Positions 45,277 to 57,300 of a stretch of DNA of 64,000 nt are shown piece by piece. The position numbers and the translations under genes are program-made. Position 1 is the first letter of the stretch. Each line of letters opens with the position of its first letter. The DNA comes from Zea mays (Eukaryota > Streptophyta > Magnoliopsida > Poales > Poaceae), in the NCBI RefSeq assembly GCF_902167145.1, contig NC_050096.1, forward strand, positions 76,442,683-76,506,682. The letters run 5' to 3'. The notes under the pieces were generated by a model, which saw nothing but the letters and a program-made list of their open reading frames with translations, was not told the DNA's origin and searched no databases.

Positions 45277-46146
45277 CTAGTGAGCGAACGAGGCAACACT
45301 CGACTCGGGGGAAGGTGGTCTCCCTGAGCCAGCAGTGTCCACACTAGAGGCAGGCTCCTCTCCTCCCCCGATGTCGACATCCTCGTTGGCCTCCATGTCC
45401 TGGATCTCCTGGTGGTGCATATCCAGGTGCTCATTAGCCTCAGTCAGCTGCTGCTGAGTGTTAAGGAGCTGATCCTCGAGAACCTCGATGGTGTTCTCCC
45501 TGGTCCCCACTAATTCCTCCAACTCTTGGATCTCATTGGATAGCTGCTCCACCTGCAAATCCTTTTCCACCATCTCAATGGACAAATCAACCACCAGCTC
45601 CTCTCTGTTGTCCAAAGTGATCTTTGTCGCCTCCAATAGTGCCATCAGATGGGACATCGCCTCACCGCGCATCACTTGCAGATGGTACAGAGCATTCATG
45701 CACCGTATGGTCAAGTGCGCAGTCTGACCCGGGTAGAGAGCGCAGATGTCCTTGGCATGCTCCACCCGATCCTTCCACATCGGGTCGTCCTCCCTTTCGG
45801 CGGGGAACAAGCCAATGGGGTGGGTAGCCAGCTCCAAGGGATGGAATCCGCAGAAAGTGGTTAATCCGTGCAGAGCAATCGCCTCGATCGTGTCCTCAGC
45901 CCGATATCCAAAAGACTCAGAGTCCAATGAACGCCAGCCTGGTTGTAGGGGATGAGACTCCAGGGTCATCCTCACCCTACAGCGAGGCACTCGATGCTTC
46001 TCGAACTGCTGCACCGCGTACTGAGGAGGCGTCGTGTATCCGGCCCCCTGAAGTACTTCCCACAAAATGCGGGGAAAGCCCTCCCGTGCAAGCCCGTCAG
46101 TGTGGGACAGTGCATTTCCGTCGTCTGAGGATCCGTGGGAAGTCAT
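45277..46146 (-). CDS. Intact 289-codon ORF between the 5' LTR and gag of element B
   Basis: It starts MTSHGSSDDGNALSHTDGLA and is open to a stop at 45277, on the same strand as gag, 280 bp upstream of it and about 420 bp after the 5' LTR. Residues about 40-130 form a globular part (QFEKHRVPRCRVRMTLESHP, GWRSLDSESFGYR, GLFPAEREDDPMWKDR). Residues about 180-245 are a likely coiled coil (VEKDLQVEQLSNEIQELEEL, NTIEVLEDQLLNTQQQLTEA). The tail is acidic and Ser/Pro-rich. I know similar uncharacterised proteins from grass Gypsy elements, but no function. It is the only B frame without a lesion. The start is the first ATG and no alternative looks better. Confidence 0.7.
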   Translation of the reverse strand: MTSHGSSDDGNALSHTDGLAREGFPRILWEVLQGAGYTTPPQYAVQQFEKHRVPRCRVRMTLESHPLQPGWRSLDSESFGYRAEDTIEAIALHGLTTFCGFHPLELATHPIGLFPAEREDDPMWKDRVEHAKDICALYPGQTAHLTIRCMNALYHLQVMRGEAMSHLMALLEATKITLDNREELVVDLSIEMVEKDLQVEQLSNEIQELEELVGTRENTIEVLEDQLLNTQQQLTEANEHLDMHHQEIQDMEANEDVDIGGGEEPASSVDTAGSGRPPSPESSVASFAH

Positions 46147-46545
46147 CTGTGTACGGTTAAGCGTAAGTAAAAGAAAAAGAATTATAAAAAGAACAAGAAA
46201 AAATAAGACTCAACTGCTCTCCAACTATAAAAAATGGTATTGGGATACTTAGTTGGTTATCATTTTGTTTTTAAGTCTTTACTCAATTATCCATTTGTTT
46301 AATTTAAGAATGCATGCATGCTCGTCCTAAATGTCCTCTCATCAATGTAAAGGGGATAGGGAAGAACTCCCATCCTCTAAGGTGGCCTGTAGGGCCTAAT
46401 CACTTAGCCACCTAGCTACCCTTCTATCATCCTAAGGCTTCACGTCCTAGGTCTATCCTGCTCGTCCTACTATCTATCCAACATTATTTCTATCAAATTT
46501 TACTTTGGAAAAGGATGGTATTTATATTTTATTAATTCCTCTGTG
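46147..46545 (-). other. Element B untranslated leader
   Basis: About 400 bp lies between the primer-binding site and the 289-codon ORF. It is AT-rich with no supported gene. Short frames on either strand show no recognisable feature. Confidence 0.6.
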
Positions 46546-46568
46546 GTGGTACAAGCTCTGATACCAGC
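46546..46568 (-). other. Element B primer-binding site
   Basis: On the - strand, just inside the 5' LTR, the sequence reads TGGTATCAGAGCTTGTACC. TGGTATCAGAGC is the usual match to the 3' end of initiator methionine tRNA in plant Gypsy elements. It fixes the right LTR as the 5' LTR. Confidence 0.85.
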
Positions 46569-47229
46569 TGTGGCGGAACTGCCCGAATTATTCCAACTTA
46601 AGTGCCTAAGCCCTGCCTTAGAGGCTAGACCACACTTAAATGGGAATAACCCGTCAATCCCTCGGATCTAGTCCGACACGGCCACTGACAGGATCAAGTA
46701 CCACAATCTCACTCGATGGTGAGTCACAGAGCAAATACAATAAAGCATAGAACCATGCATGTAAGAGTATTAAAATTATTACATTACCATCGGAGTTTTG
46801 CAAAAGTAGTCATCATTGTTCGAAGTGCAGCGGAATAAAACTAACGGTAAATAAACAGAGAGATGGGGAAGCCTGTCCCATCACTCCTCATGCTCCTCCT
46901 CAGCCGAGGTAGGGTCCCACTCGACAGTCCAACCCGGTGGCAAGATGGACGGCCAAGTCACTCCAGCAACCATGTCCTCCAAAGAACCTAAAAAATTATG
47001 CCACAAGCAAGGCTGAGTATACTAATACTCAGCTAGACTTACCCGGTGTGAGGAGTCTACTCCTCTACCTCTAGACATGCAGCTGTTTGGCTGTGGGGTT
47101 TGGTTGCCAAAAGCACTAGCTGAGTTTCTAAGTCAAGTTTTAACTTTATCAATTTAAGTCTGACTCTCTTAAGGCTAAAGATGTACTATCTATTCATACA
47201 TAGTAGCAAAAATTTTTAGCAATCAACAT
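46569..47229 (-). mobile_element. Element B 5' LTR, part adjoining the internal region
   Basis: This matches 35996 to about 36656 of the other LTR with about nine differences in 661 bp. It ends at the target duplication aacat (47225-47229), where element C inserted. Confidence 0.92.
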
Positions 47230-47701
47230 TGTTGGAGCGAAGGCAGAGACCCCACCCTTCGCCCGAAGTCTCCGCTGCTTAGCCGCTGCTCTGACAGACA
47301 AAGCAGTCAGGGACACCCTTCGCTTGATCGGCACCAGACGAAGACCGGCGACGAAGGCATCCCACAGTGCGGCCTCGTCCAGCTCAGAGGCCCACGTGCG
47401 ATCCGGCCCATTGTAACGGGCCCTGCGTGGCCGCCGCGTGTTACGGGCCTGATTTGTAAAGGCATCCCTGTAATTACAGCCTGTAACCCTGCTTTGGGGG
47501 AATATTCTGGGGATAACCTAGGTAGCTGAGGGCACTTGCGTCCTTGTCACGAGGCGCTGGGCGTTCAGGTACCTATAAATACCCCCACACAGTGCCCGTG
47601 AGAGGCTGGATAACAGAGCTATTTGCCGTCTCACTCGTAACCCTACTGTCTACACTATTCACCCCTGTTGGCCTTCTTGCGACTGGTAGCAAGTTCCAAC
47701 A
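47230..47701 (+). mobile_element. Element C 5' LTR
   Basis: The 472-bp LTR differs from 58433-58904 at three sites (near 47307, 47587 and 47601). A TATA box lies at 47572-47581. The candidate primer-binding site TTTGGCGCCCACCG follows at 47702; I do not identify the tRNA. Confidence 0.93.
47572..47581 (+). promoter_or_regulatory. Element C 5' LTR TATA box
   Basis: CCTATAAATA lies about 120 bp before the LTR end and is likely the genomic RNA promoter. The same string is at 58775-58784 in the 3' LTR. Confidence 0.75.
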
Positions 47702-47741
47702 TTTGGCGCCCACCGTTCGTGCTACGACAAAACCACCCGCG

Positions 47742-49279
47742 ATGGCACCCAAGAGAGCTAACCCGAAGGCTGACGAGGCTGCGAAGGCAGCACTGCTTGC
47801 CGCAAGGAAGGGCAAGGCCCTCGCCCTCACCCAATCCACCCACTAAGAGCCCACTGAAGACAAAGTTCCCCACACCTGCGAAGACGACACCTTTCGCACC
47901 TGCGGGCCCGAAGGACAATCGCAGCCACCCCCAGGCTTCGCCCCACTGGAAGGCGCGGACCTCACCGAGGACGGTGAGGTCCTCGGTGAGGTCCTCGGCG
48001 TCTCAACAGAAGAACAGCTACAGCTGTGCGCCCTGCGCCTCAAGAACCGCAATCTCTAGAGGCAGAAAGAGATACTGGAGGCCAAGCGCCAGCGTGTGTC
48101 CGCACTAGCCAAGGTCCGGCAAATGATACGCGACGAGGAGCAGAAGGCCCAAGACCTCGAGCGCGAAATCGCGCTGATGCAGCGCGAAGGCCACCTCGGC
48201 CTGCAGCAAGAACCACCCCTCCAGCAGCGCGCACAACCGGAAGACACGCGCGAAGGCCACCTCGGCCTGCAGCATGGGCCACCCCTGCAACATCGAGCAC
48301 AGTCGGAGAACCCGCGTTTCCCCCAGCGTGACTACACCTTCCAGCCCGGCGCGCCATTCCAAGGGATCAACTACCTCGACGAGCGAAGTCCCCTGGCGCC
48401 ACACCTGCAAGTGACGCCTTGGCCAGCTAACTTCCGAGCAGGGACCTACCCCAAATACAACGGCAGCACCGACCCGGCGCAATACATAATGAGTTATCAG
48501 GTCGCCGTTGCATCCGCCGGAGGGGACGACGCCACAATGGCGAAGTCTTTCATCATCGCCCTAGAGGGCCCAGCACTCACCTGGTTCACCAGATTGCCTC
48601 CGCTGTCCATTGACTCAGGGAGAAGTCTCAGGGACAAGTTCCTGCTCAACTTCCAAGGGTACCGCCCAGACACCGACGCCTTGGCCGAGCTCTCGCTTTG
48701 CAAGCAGCTGGAAGGAGACTCTGCGGGAGTATTACCGCAAATTCTTAACACTCAAGTCACAGCTACCCTCCGTCGATGATCAGATCGCTATCCACTACGC
48801 CATCAGTGGCCTTCGGGCCGGCGTCCTCTACAGCCACTGTATCAGAGATCCACCCAAGAACCTCCAGGAGCTATATCAGCTCTTTGAAAAATATGCCAAA
48901 TCCGAAGAGCTCCACCAGCGCAAGGTTGAGTCACAGCGGAAACCCAAAGACGCCCCGCAGTCCAGCCGCACGTGGACGAGGACTCCGCAGCCAGACTCCG
49001 GTCGAGATGGCCGCAGTCAGCAGCAAGTGCACAACATCGCCAACCAGCAGCCTGCTGCTGACCCCCCTCGTCGCCAGGAATACCCCCCAGGGCCGTGGAA
49101 ATGGAACTCGTGGCAGGGGCCGAGGGCGCGCACAGCCGCCACGCCGATTCTACTGCCTTTTCCACGGCGAAGACTGCGCCCACCAAACCAAAGACTGCCC
49201 CGAAACGAAGGCCACCAGAGACAGAATGGTGCGGGCGCAGCCAGCCGACAATCCCAGAATTGTCGCGCATAATTACTAG
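47742..49279 (+). pseudogene. Element C gag
   Basis: It starts MAPKRANPKADEAAKAALLA and has a coiled segment (QMIRDEEQKAQDLEREIALM, about 48125). Then come two Gln-rich repeats (EGHLGLQ..PPLQ) and the gag core: TYPKYNGSTDPAQYIMSYQV, AKSFIIALEGPALTWFTRLP, LREYYRKFLTLKSQLPSVDD. A Cys/His finger (FYCLFHGEDCAHQTKDCPE) lies near 49150. Stops at about 47844 and 48057, and frame changes near 48720 and 49085, split it into several frames. The ATG follows the LTR by about 40 bp. Confidence 0.85.
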
Positions 49280-49462
49280 CCACCCCCTCCACCATATATC
49301 CACGCTCCCGCCCCGCATCCACCGCACCACGCTTACCAACACCATCAGGAAGTACAAATCGTACCTCCTCCACCCCCACCACCACACCAGCAACATCAAA
49401 ACATCCCCCATGCTCCAAAGCAGGAAGACTTCGCCGATCAACCATATCGCGGAGTCATTCAC

Positions 49463-50026
49463 ATGATAACAGGGGGGTCCAGCACTGATTTCGACACCAA
49501 GCGGCAGAAGCGGGACCACTACCGCAGCATCAACCATGTCGCCGTCACTGGCCCAGTCGTGCAGACAAAGTGGTCCCACATACCGCTAACCTTCGACGCA
49601 CGAGACGTCGACCTGCGCAGCGCCCCCCACATCGACGCTATGGTCATCAATTGCAGCGTGGCAGGCTGGGACTTACACAAAGTCCTAGTCGACAACGGCA
49701 GTCAGGCGGACATCATCTTCCTCCACGCCTTCGACCGCATGGGTATAAGCCACAACCTGCTCAAGCCTTCGGACAACCCGTTGTATGGCTTCGGCGGCAA
49801 GGGCACCTTTCCCGTTGGCAAAATAGAGTTGCCCCTCTCCTTCGGTGTAGCACCCAATGCCCGAAGTGAGCAAGTAACCTTCGATATTGTCGACATGGTA
49901 TATCCATATAACGCCATCATGGGCCGGGGCTCCATCAATAAGTTCGAAGCTGCCATCCACGGACTGTACCTATGTATGAAGATACCAGGTCCGCTAGGCG
50001 CTATTACGATCTACGGCAACCAGTAG
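49463..50026 (+). pseudogene. Element C protease region
   Basis: An open frame of 187 codons contains the retropepsin-like core: VLVDNGSQADIIFLHAFDRM, where DNGS replaces the usual DSG/DTG and is typical of Tat elements, and FDIVDMVYPYNAIMGRGSIN. It is in frame with the upstream gag finger, separated by a TAG near 49276, and with RT, separated by a TAG at 50024. The protease would cut the gag-pol polyprotein. Confidence 0.82.
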
Positions 50027-50053
50027 ACGGCGCGCAACATAGAGCGGGACTTC

Positions 50054-51820
50054 GTGCCTGGTCAGAGGAACGTGCACTGTCTCACGACCCAGCGCGAGGT
50101 CCCTGCGCCCGCCAGCCCAACCGATAAGCAGCACGACAAGGCACAGTTGCAGAGCCAAGACGGGACCAAGACTGTCCCCCTCGATCAGGCCACGCCCAAG
50201 CAGACAGTCACTATCAGCGAAGACCTTACCCCACATGAAGAAGAAAAGCTTCTCTGCTGCCTGGCCAAGAACAAAGATGTCTTCGCCTGGTCCGCCCTTG
50301 ACCTGGTCGGAGTCAGCCGATCCATAATTGAGCACACCTTGGGAAATGACCCTTCGGTGCGACCAAAAAAGCAAAGGCTTCGCAAAATGTCCGACGAAAA
50401 GACAGAGGCCGCCAAGGCGGAGGTGCACCGCCTCCTAGAGGCTAAATTCATCGAGCCAGTGGCTTACCCCACGTGGCTCTCCAATGTTGTAATGGTGCAG
50501 AAAAAAAGCGGGAAATGGCGAATGTGCATAGACTTCACCAGTCTCAATAAGGCCTGCCCAAAGGACAATTTCCCGTTGCCACGGATCGACAAAATAGTCG
50601 ATAGCGCGGCTGGATGCGAAGTCATGTCCCTCCTCGACTGCTTCTCCAGCTATCACCAGATATACATGAAGGAGGAAGACAAGGCTAGCACCAGCTTTAT
50701 AACACCCTTCGGCACTTATTGCTTCATCAGAATGCCGGAGGGACTCAAGAATGCCGGGTCCACCTTCTCTAGACTCACCAAAACAGTACTCGAAGGGCAG
50801 GTTGGCAGAAATATATTTACATATGTGGACGACATTGTCGTCGCCAGCAAGAATAAGGAGGACCACCTCGCCGACCTCGCCGAGACATTCGCAAACATGC
50901 GAGATGCACGACTCCGCCTAAACCCGGAAAAGTGCGTCTTCGGTGTTTGCCAGGGCAAGATATTGGGCTACCTGGTATCACATCGCGGCATCGAGGCCAA
51001 CCCAACCAAGATCCAGGCCATTGTAGACATGTTGCCTCCGCAGTCTGTTAGGGACGTCCAGCGTCTGACAGGCAGATTGGCCGCTCTCAACAGATTCATC
51101 TCCAGGTCCGCCGAGCGAAGTCTCCCCTTCCTCAAAACACTTTGCGGTGCAAAAGACTTCGCCTGGGGACCGGAGCAAGCAGCGGCCTTCGCCTCACTAA
51201 AACAGTACCTGTCGGAGCTGGCCATCCTCACGAGCCCCGACTCCTCGCTCCCCCTATTGCTCTATGTCGCGGCTTCGCCACACGCGGTCAGCGCGGCACT
51301 AGTGCAGGAGGAGACAGTTGAGGGCGCGGTCAGACAGTGCCCTGTTTACTATGTCTCCGAGGTACTGACACCGTCCAAATGCAACATGACAGAGCTGGAG
51401 AAGATCGCCTACGCAGTCGTTATGGCTTCGCGCAAACTGCGTCATTACTTTGAAGCATTCAAGGTCCGAGTCACCTCAGACAGGGGGCTCGGCGAACTAT
51501 TCAGAAACCCGGAGGCATCGGTGAGGATTACCAAGTGGGCAGCCAAACTTTCCGGCTACCACATCAGCTTCGAGCCTAGGACAGCCATCAAGTCACAAGT
51601 CCTGGCAGACTTCGTCGTCGACTGGACTGGGCCAATAACACAGCTGGACCCGTCCACAGAGAAGGTTTTGGACTATCCATTGCGACGGCGCATGGTGCCA
51701 TGCGGGGGCAGGCGTCGCTGCAGTCGTCACCTCACCAACCGGAGTCAAACACAGATATGCAGCACGCCTCAGCTTCGCTCTGGAATCCGACAGATGCACA
51801 AACAATATAGCAGAGTATGA
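50054..51820 (+). pseudogene. Element C reverse transcriptase and first RNase H
   Basis: This is an open frame of 588 codons. RT motifs are EAKFIEPVAYPTWLSNVVMV, WRMCIDFTSLNKACPKDNFP, LLDCFSSYHQIYM, IRMPEGLKNAGSTFSR and the catalytic YVDDIVVASK. A Gypsy RNase H follows, with AVSAALVQEETVEGAVRQCP, YYVSEVL, MTELEKIAYAVVMASRKLRH and VRVTSDR. The last 50 residues are out of frame: one extra T in GTTTTGG near 51665 shifts away from the true continuation (WTIHCDGAWC). Confidence 0.92.
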
Positions 51821-52577
51821 AGCGGTTATCCTCGGCCTCCGCAAGCTAAGGGCCCTCGGAGTCACCACATGTATCATCAAAACAGACTCCAAGATCGTGG
51901 CCGGTCAGGTCGAGAAAGACTATGTAGCAAAAGACCCCGCGCTCATGCAATACCTCGCGGCCATCCGAAGTCTCGAGAGACAGTTCAAGGGATTCACCTT
52001 GCAGCACGTGGATAGGGCCAGGAACGAGGAGGCCGATGCATTGGCCAAGGCTGCCGCCAGGGGAGAACCCTTGCCCTCCGACGTGTTCTTTCACACCATC
52101 GGCACGCCAGCCGTCCGGAGCCCCGAAGGGCTCCAAATAACTAATGATGGCGAGGGCCACCGCATAGTCAACCTAATCATGACCGAAGACTGGCGGGCAC
52201 CAATAACCCTGTTCCTACAGGGGTACTATCATCCAACCGACATCAGTGAAGCCAAGCGCCTCAGACATCGAAGCCGGGACTTCGCGCTGATTGAGGACCA
52301 ACTCTACAAGAAAGGGGTCAGTCAGCCAATGCTTAAGTGCGTCACCGAAACCGAAGGCATGCAGATCCTACGTGAAGTCCACAGTGGCACGTGCGGCTCG
52401 CACGCAGGGCCAAGGGCCCTAGCTGCCAAAGTGATCCACCAAGGGTTTTACTGGCCCGCAATGATCTGCGCCGCAAATCGGGTCACAAGGTCCTGCGAAG
52501 CCTGCCAGAAGTTTTCTCCTCGGTCAGGCAGCCCCTCGCAGTATACAAAGCTGATTGCCCATACATGGCCTCTCTAG
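51665..52577 (+). pseudogene. Element C second (archaeal-type) RNase H and integrase zinc finger
   Basis: In the corrected frame it reads WTIHCDGAWCHAGAGVAAVV, NNIAEYEAVILGLRKLRALG, IIKTDSKIVAGQVEKDY and HVDRARNEEADALAKAA, the acquired RNase H typical of Tat and Ogre elements. A linker leads to the integrase HHCC finger (REVHSGTCGSHAGPRALAAK, YWPAMICAAN, RSCEACQKF). The frame ends at 52577 by a shift near 52575; the integrase continues in another frame. Confidence 0.88.
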
Positions 52578-53412
52578 CTGGGGCCTGGACATTGTCGGGC
52601 CCCTACCCACCGCTCAGGGGAACCTCAAGTTCGCCTTCGTAGCCGTCGAATACTTCACCAAATGGATCGAAGCGAGGGCTGTTTCTACAATAACATCAAA
52701 GACTGCCCAAAAATTCTTCTGGCAAAATATTGTTTGCCGCTTCGGAGTACCGTCCGAGCTAACAGTTGACAACGGCAAGCAGTTTGACAGCCAAGATTTC
52801 AAGGACTTTTGTTTCTCCATCGGCACCAAGCTTGCCTTCGCTTCAGTCTATCACCCGCAGTCCAACGGGGTCGTGGAGCGCGCCAATGGGAAAATCTTCA
52901 CAGCTGTCAAGAAGATGCTCCTCGATGAAAAAAAAGGCAGATGGACCGATTTGTTACCGGAGGCAGTCTGGGCGCTAAACACAACTGAGTGCAGGGCGAC
53001 TGGGTTCACTCCTTTCCGCCTTCTATACGGATCGGAGGCCATGACCCCGCAAGAAATAAAGCATGGGTCCCCGCGTACAGTTCCGTCAGCCGTCCCCGAC
53101 GTGGACGAGCCAACTTCAAAAGATCTCATTGACGGAGACCGGGTCTTCGCCTTACAGGCCCTAAACAAATACCAAGCCCAGACCAAAGCATGGCGCGACC
53201 ACGCAGTCATCCCGAGGGAGTTCAGCGAAGGGGACCTCATACTCGTCCGAACAGCTCGGACGGAGTCCAGGGGCAAGCTAGAGCCCAAGTGGGAGAGCCC
53301 CTTTATAGTCAAGACAAAAGCTTCCCCCAGCGCCTACAGGCTCACAACGCCAAACGGCGAGGACCTGGAGCACTCCTGGAACATCGACAACCTCCGCAAA
53401 TTTTTTGTTTGA
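52555..53412 (+). pseudogene. Element C integrase core and C-terminus
   Basis: An open frame of 285 codons has the DDE core: GLDIVGPLPTAQGNLKFAFV (first Asp), ELTVDNGKQFDS (second Asp) and YHPQSNGVVERANGKIF (Glu). The C-terminus has GYRATG-type ECRATGFTPFRLLYGSEAM and SRGKLEPKWESPFIVKTKAS, ending DNLRKFFV. No chromodomain follows. The integrase joins the cDNA to host DNA. Only the N-terminal link is frameshifted, so this part is intact in itself. Confidence 0.9.
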
Positions 53413-54338
53413 CTCATCGGGGCTGATTCTGCCCCTGTAATTCGCCAAAAACAATCTTGTACCGGCCCGCACTCTTTTCCTCCCGGGGGGTGAGGTTTTT
53501 AACGAGGCGGAGCCATGTAATATATGTGTGAAAAATCCCCCGCAAAAACATGCGTCGAAAAAAGACCGCAACGACGGTCTTCGACATTCGACCAACACGA
53601 GGTCACCGCGAGGCTAAGCGCTAGCAACCCTCGCGTGCGACAAATCCGCGCAGAAGTCACCTAAGGGTGCAGCCGGACTAGCACAACAAGTGCGAAAAAA
53701 CCCGAAGTCTATCGCGAAGACTATCCGCGCAGAAGTCGCCTAAGGGTGCAGCCGGACTAGCACAACAAGTGCGAAAAAACCCGAAGTCTATAGCGAAGAC
53801 TATCCGCGCAGAAGTCGCCTAAGGGTGCAGCCGGACTAGCACAACAAGTGCGAAAAAACCCGAAGTCTATCGCGAAGACTATCCGCGCAGAAGTCGCCTA
53901 AGGGTGCAGCCGGACTAGCACAACAAGTGCAAAAAAACCCGAAGTCTATAGCGAAGACTATCCGCGCAGAAGTCGCCTAAGGGTGCGGCCGGACTAGCAC
54001 AACAAGTGCGAAAAAACCCGAAGTCTATAGCGAAGACTATCCACGCAGAAGTCGCCTAAGGGTGCAGCCGGACTAGCACAACAAGTGCGAAAAAACCCGA
54101 AGTCCATCGCAAAGACTATCCCTCGCAGAAGCCGCCTAAGGGCGCAGCCGAACTAGTACAACAACAGCAGAAACGACAACATCAAACCGTCCGTGCTAAG
54201 ACCGACTATAATCACACCAGCACAGCATAACAAAACATACCAGACAAAGTACACAACGCCTTCGCAGGCACAGGCAAGCGAGGGCACACGACTTCATCGT
54301 ACAAGCCTTTACACATATGCAAGCGAGGGCACCACACT
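53413..54338 (+). other. Non-coding region between integrase and the antisense gene of element C
   Basis: This region holds the 79-bp repeat array (53646-54170) and short AT-richer sequence on either side. There is no supported gene. The antisense gene ends at about 54339. Confidence 0.7.
53646..54170. repeat. 79-bp tandem repeat in element C, about 6.6 units
   Basis: Units beginning CCGCGCAGAAGTCGCC start at 53646, 53725, 53804, 53883, 53962 and 54041, with a partial unit at 54120, exactly 79 bp apart. Each unit carries CGAAGTCTATCGCGAAGACT, itself a short inverted repeat. Units differ by a few bases. It is a minisatellite within the retroelement 3' region. Confidence 0.93.
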
Positions 54339-57300
54339 CTACATCGGCTCAACCTTAGGAATTATTCCCATCTCCCTATAATTAAATAACATTATCCTAA
54401 GCTCCTCACCCGCAAAAAGACTTCGCAGTTCCCCTTCACCTGTATTCACGGCGGTCGGCAAAGACAACAGTTCCTGCCGGCCAGTCCCACTCACACGAAG
54501 CCGAGCCCCCTCCGTCCCACTAACCCTACGCTTCGCAACCGCCCTTCGTCGTCGTCGCCCGGTGCTAGGACCTGGCACGTCTCCTGCGTCCGCGACGTGC
54601 GGCGAAGCCTCCGCCGCAGCCACATCCAAGGCCGCAAAGTAGTCCAAGTCCTCCTCCGACGACTCCTCAGTCCACTCAACCGAGCTCCCAGAGTCAGCAC
54701 AATCAAAAAACTCAGATGCAGACTCACCACATTCATTACCATCTTCCGCGGTCGAAGCCGCCAAAATTTTAGTAGTAGCGGTTGTGTGCGCAGGCCCAAA
54801 ATCTTGAACCTGCGCAGCAACCAAAATTCAGTAACATGTACAAATTTCCCCAACCCTCCACACCCACTACAGCACCTGCGACGGCCCTGATGTTGCGGGG
54901 CCTCCGTCGTTGGCTCCGCCGTTGCTTCCGCTGTTATCTCCGCCGCCACCGCTGCGAGATCTTCGGCACTCGGCGCAGCCGCTGCAGAGGCATCAGGTGC
55001 GCCTTCGGCGACCTCCGGGGGCAGGCCTTCGCCGGACGCAGCGGATGCGGAGGCACCCGGCGCGTCTCCCGCAGTCTCCAGGGTTGGCCCAAGGACGGGC
55101 CCAGGCACGGCCTCCGCCGGGGTTGGCTCCGGGTCAGATAGCATGCTGTTCAGCGCCCCGAAGTCGTCAACCCTCTCGCCACGCGCCGCCTAAGACAAAA
55201 CACACCAAACTCATCAAACACACACACAACCTACATCCAGCAAACACCAAACATTCGAAAATGTTACCTGAACCCTCGTCGTCTCGGCCCGCTCTCTGAC
55301 CACCTCGCGACCGTGTTCGCCCCATAGCCGGTCGAAGATAGCTCCAGCGGATTCCTTCACTACGGGGTCCTCAACCTTAAAGATATCTCGCTCAAAATCT
55401 TCTTCGACTTGGTCGAAGACCTCGAAGTGCCGGCACCCTTCCCGGGAGAGCGCATTCATCGCCCCCCCGCAGGTGACCAGGGAGGCATACGCCATAAACC
55501 CCTCCACGACAGTGGGGAGAGCCTGTAACTCCTCCTGCACCCACTCCAGGCAGCGAAGTCCGGGCTCCCGGTCCAGCACTTCGAAGTCACCGGTCCCCGC
55601 GCCCAGCCCACGGTATGTATCCACGAGCAGCCGGTGCGTCCGCTCCGCCTCCGCGCGCGACATGGCCTCGGCCCTCTCCACGCGGCTCTCCAGGGCGGTG
55701 AGCCGCTCCTGCAGCTGCTCGGCGCGCTCCCTGGCAAGATTGCCCTCCGCTTGTGCCAAGTTAGCCTCCGCCTGCGCAGCCTGCGCCTTAACAAGAGCCT
55801 CGTTGGTCTCCCTCCTCTCCCCCGCCAGCTGGCGCCGGAGGTCAGCCTTCTCTCCCTCCAGCGTGGCCACCTTGTCCGCCAGCTTGCGACACTTGCTGTC
55901 GGCGGCCGACTTCTCATGGACGGCGTCAGCATGTTGCGTCCGAAGTCTCTCGACTTCGGCAGCCACAGCTGCCGTGAGGGCCCCCGACGCAGTGCGACTG
56001 GCGAAGTCAGCCACCTGCAGAGCAATCGTAAGACCGCGGCCCCAGCAAGCCGGTAAAAAAAAGGGGGGGAACAAAGTCCAGCTCAGCGGACCTGACTCAG
56101 CGCCTCTGTCACCTCCTTCAGCCGGCGGGTCGCAGCGCCCGCCTCATCCATGACAACCGCGAGGGCTGACACCTCGCCTCCGGCGCTAAGAGCCCCGCCC
56201 TTCGCCTTCGGCGCTGCGGCAGCAACCGCTGTCGCCGCGGCAGGCGCAACCATAACAAGTTGGCCTTCGTCCGACCCTGCAACGTATCAACAAAAAAACA
56301 ACAATACATAAAAAAAAGCAAGCGACTTACCACCAAGATAGTCCTCCACACAAATGTCGGTGGCGAAGTCGGCGACACGCTTGCCTGCCGACGGCAACGC
56401 TCGGGCCGCCTTCGCGGCCTCCGCCACCCTGCTGGGCGGCGGCACAGCCTTCGCCGGTTTGGAGCCTGCGGCGCCCACCGCCGTCTCTGGCGCCTTGCTA
56501 GATGCAGGAACGCCTGACTTCGCCACCAGCGGCGGCTTGCCTCCGCCGGGGGCCGCAGCCTTCGCCGACCCCCGCTGCCTCTTTGGCCTGGCTTCAACAA
56601 GCCTGACAGCCGCCTGGCGCTTTAGGTGCAGCCCCCTGGCGATCCTTGTCCATCACTGCCGACACAACAGCAGCAATATTCCACCCGTAAGGAAAAACTC
56701 TCCATTTGCGAACCATGCGAGATGTAAAAACGTCCCCGCTGGCCGCGCGAGGGATAGGAACATTCCTAGGCCAGCAACCCCCGGTAACCTTCAGCATCCG
56801 AGCCGAAGACTCCCGGAGCTCGGGCGAAGACATCCTTTCCCCCGGGGCCACGCACGTCCTCATCAACTCTCTAGCAAAGCCATCGGAAACCCCAAGTCCT
56901 CCCATGGCAGTACCTAGTTTCCTCTTCTTAGAGGCTGGGGCGGCCGCCGGCGCAGGGTCGTCTTTAGTCTCCACCACCGGTTTCTTCCCTCGGCGGTCTG
57001 CATCATCTTGACTAGGATAGCCGTCATATGGCAGTTGGTTCAATTCGAAGACCCTATTCAGACGGTCATTCGACCCGCGGATCTCCCAGCTGCGCTGGCC
57101 CTCTGTCCTCGGCACATAATGTCCAACAAGCCGCACCGCCTCATCCTCCGCCTCACGCACAAAGGCGGCCGGATCACGGTTGCGCAGATTTAGCGCGAAG
57201 GCGGGACTCCGCACCACCGTTCCACCACGGAATGGCATCTGGCGAGGGCATACTTCGCCCAACGCCCACCCATGCGCCAAGGGCCATACCCCGTACGCCA

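Noticed and set aside
53646..54170. Regular repeats that could suggest a CRISPR array
   Set aside because: Repeats are directly adjacent, with no unique spacers, in a eukaryotic retroelement. They are a minisatellite.
55473..56153. 226-codon + strand frame opposite the coiled-coil exon of element C
   Set aside because: It is the shadow of the antisense gene: the - strand frame has coherent coiled-coil heptads and splice sites, while this one is Ser/Arg/Ala-rich without features.
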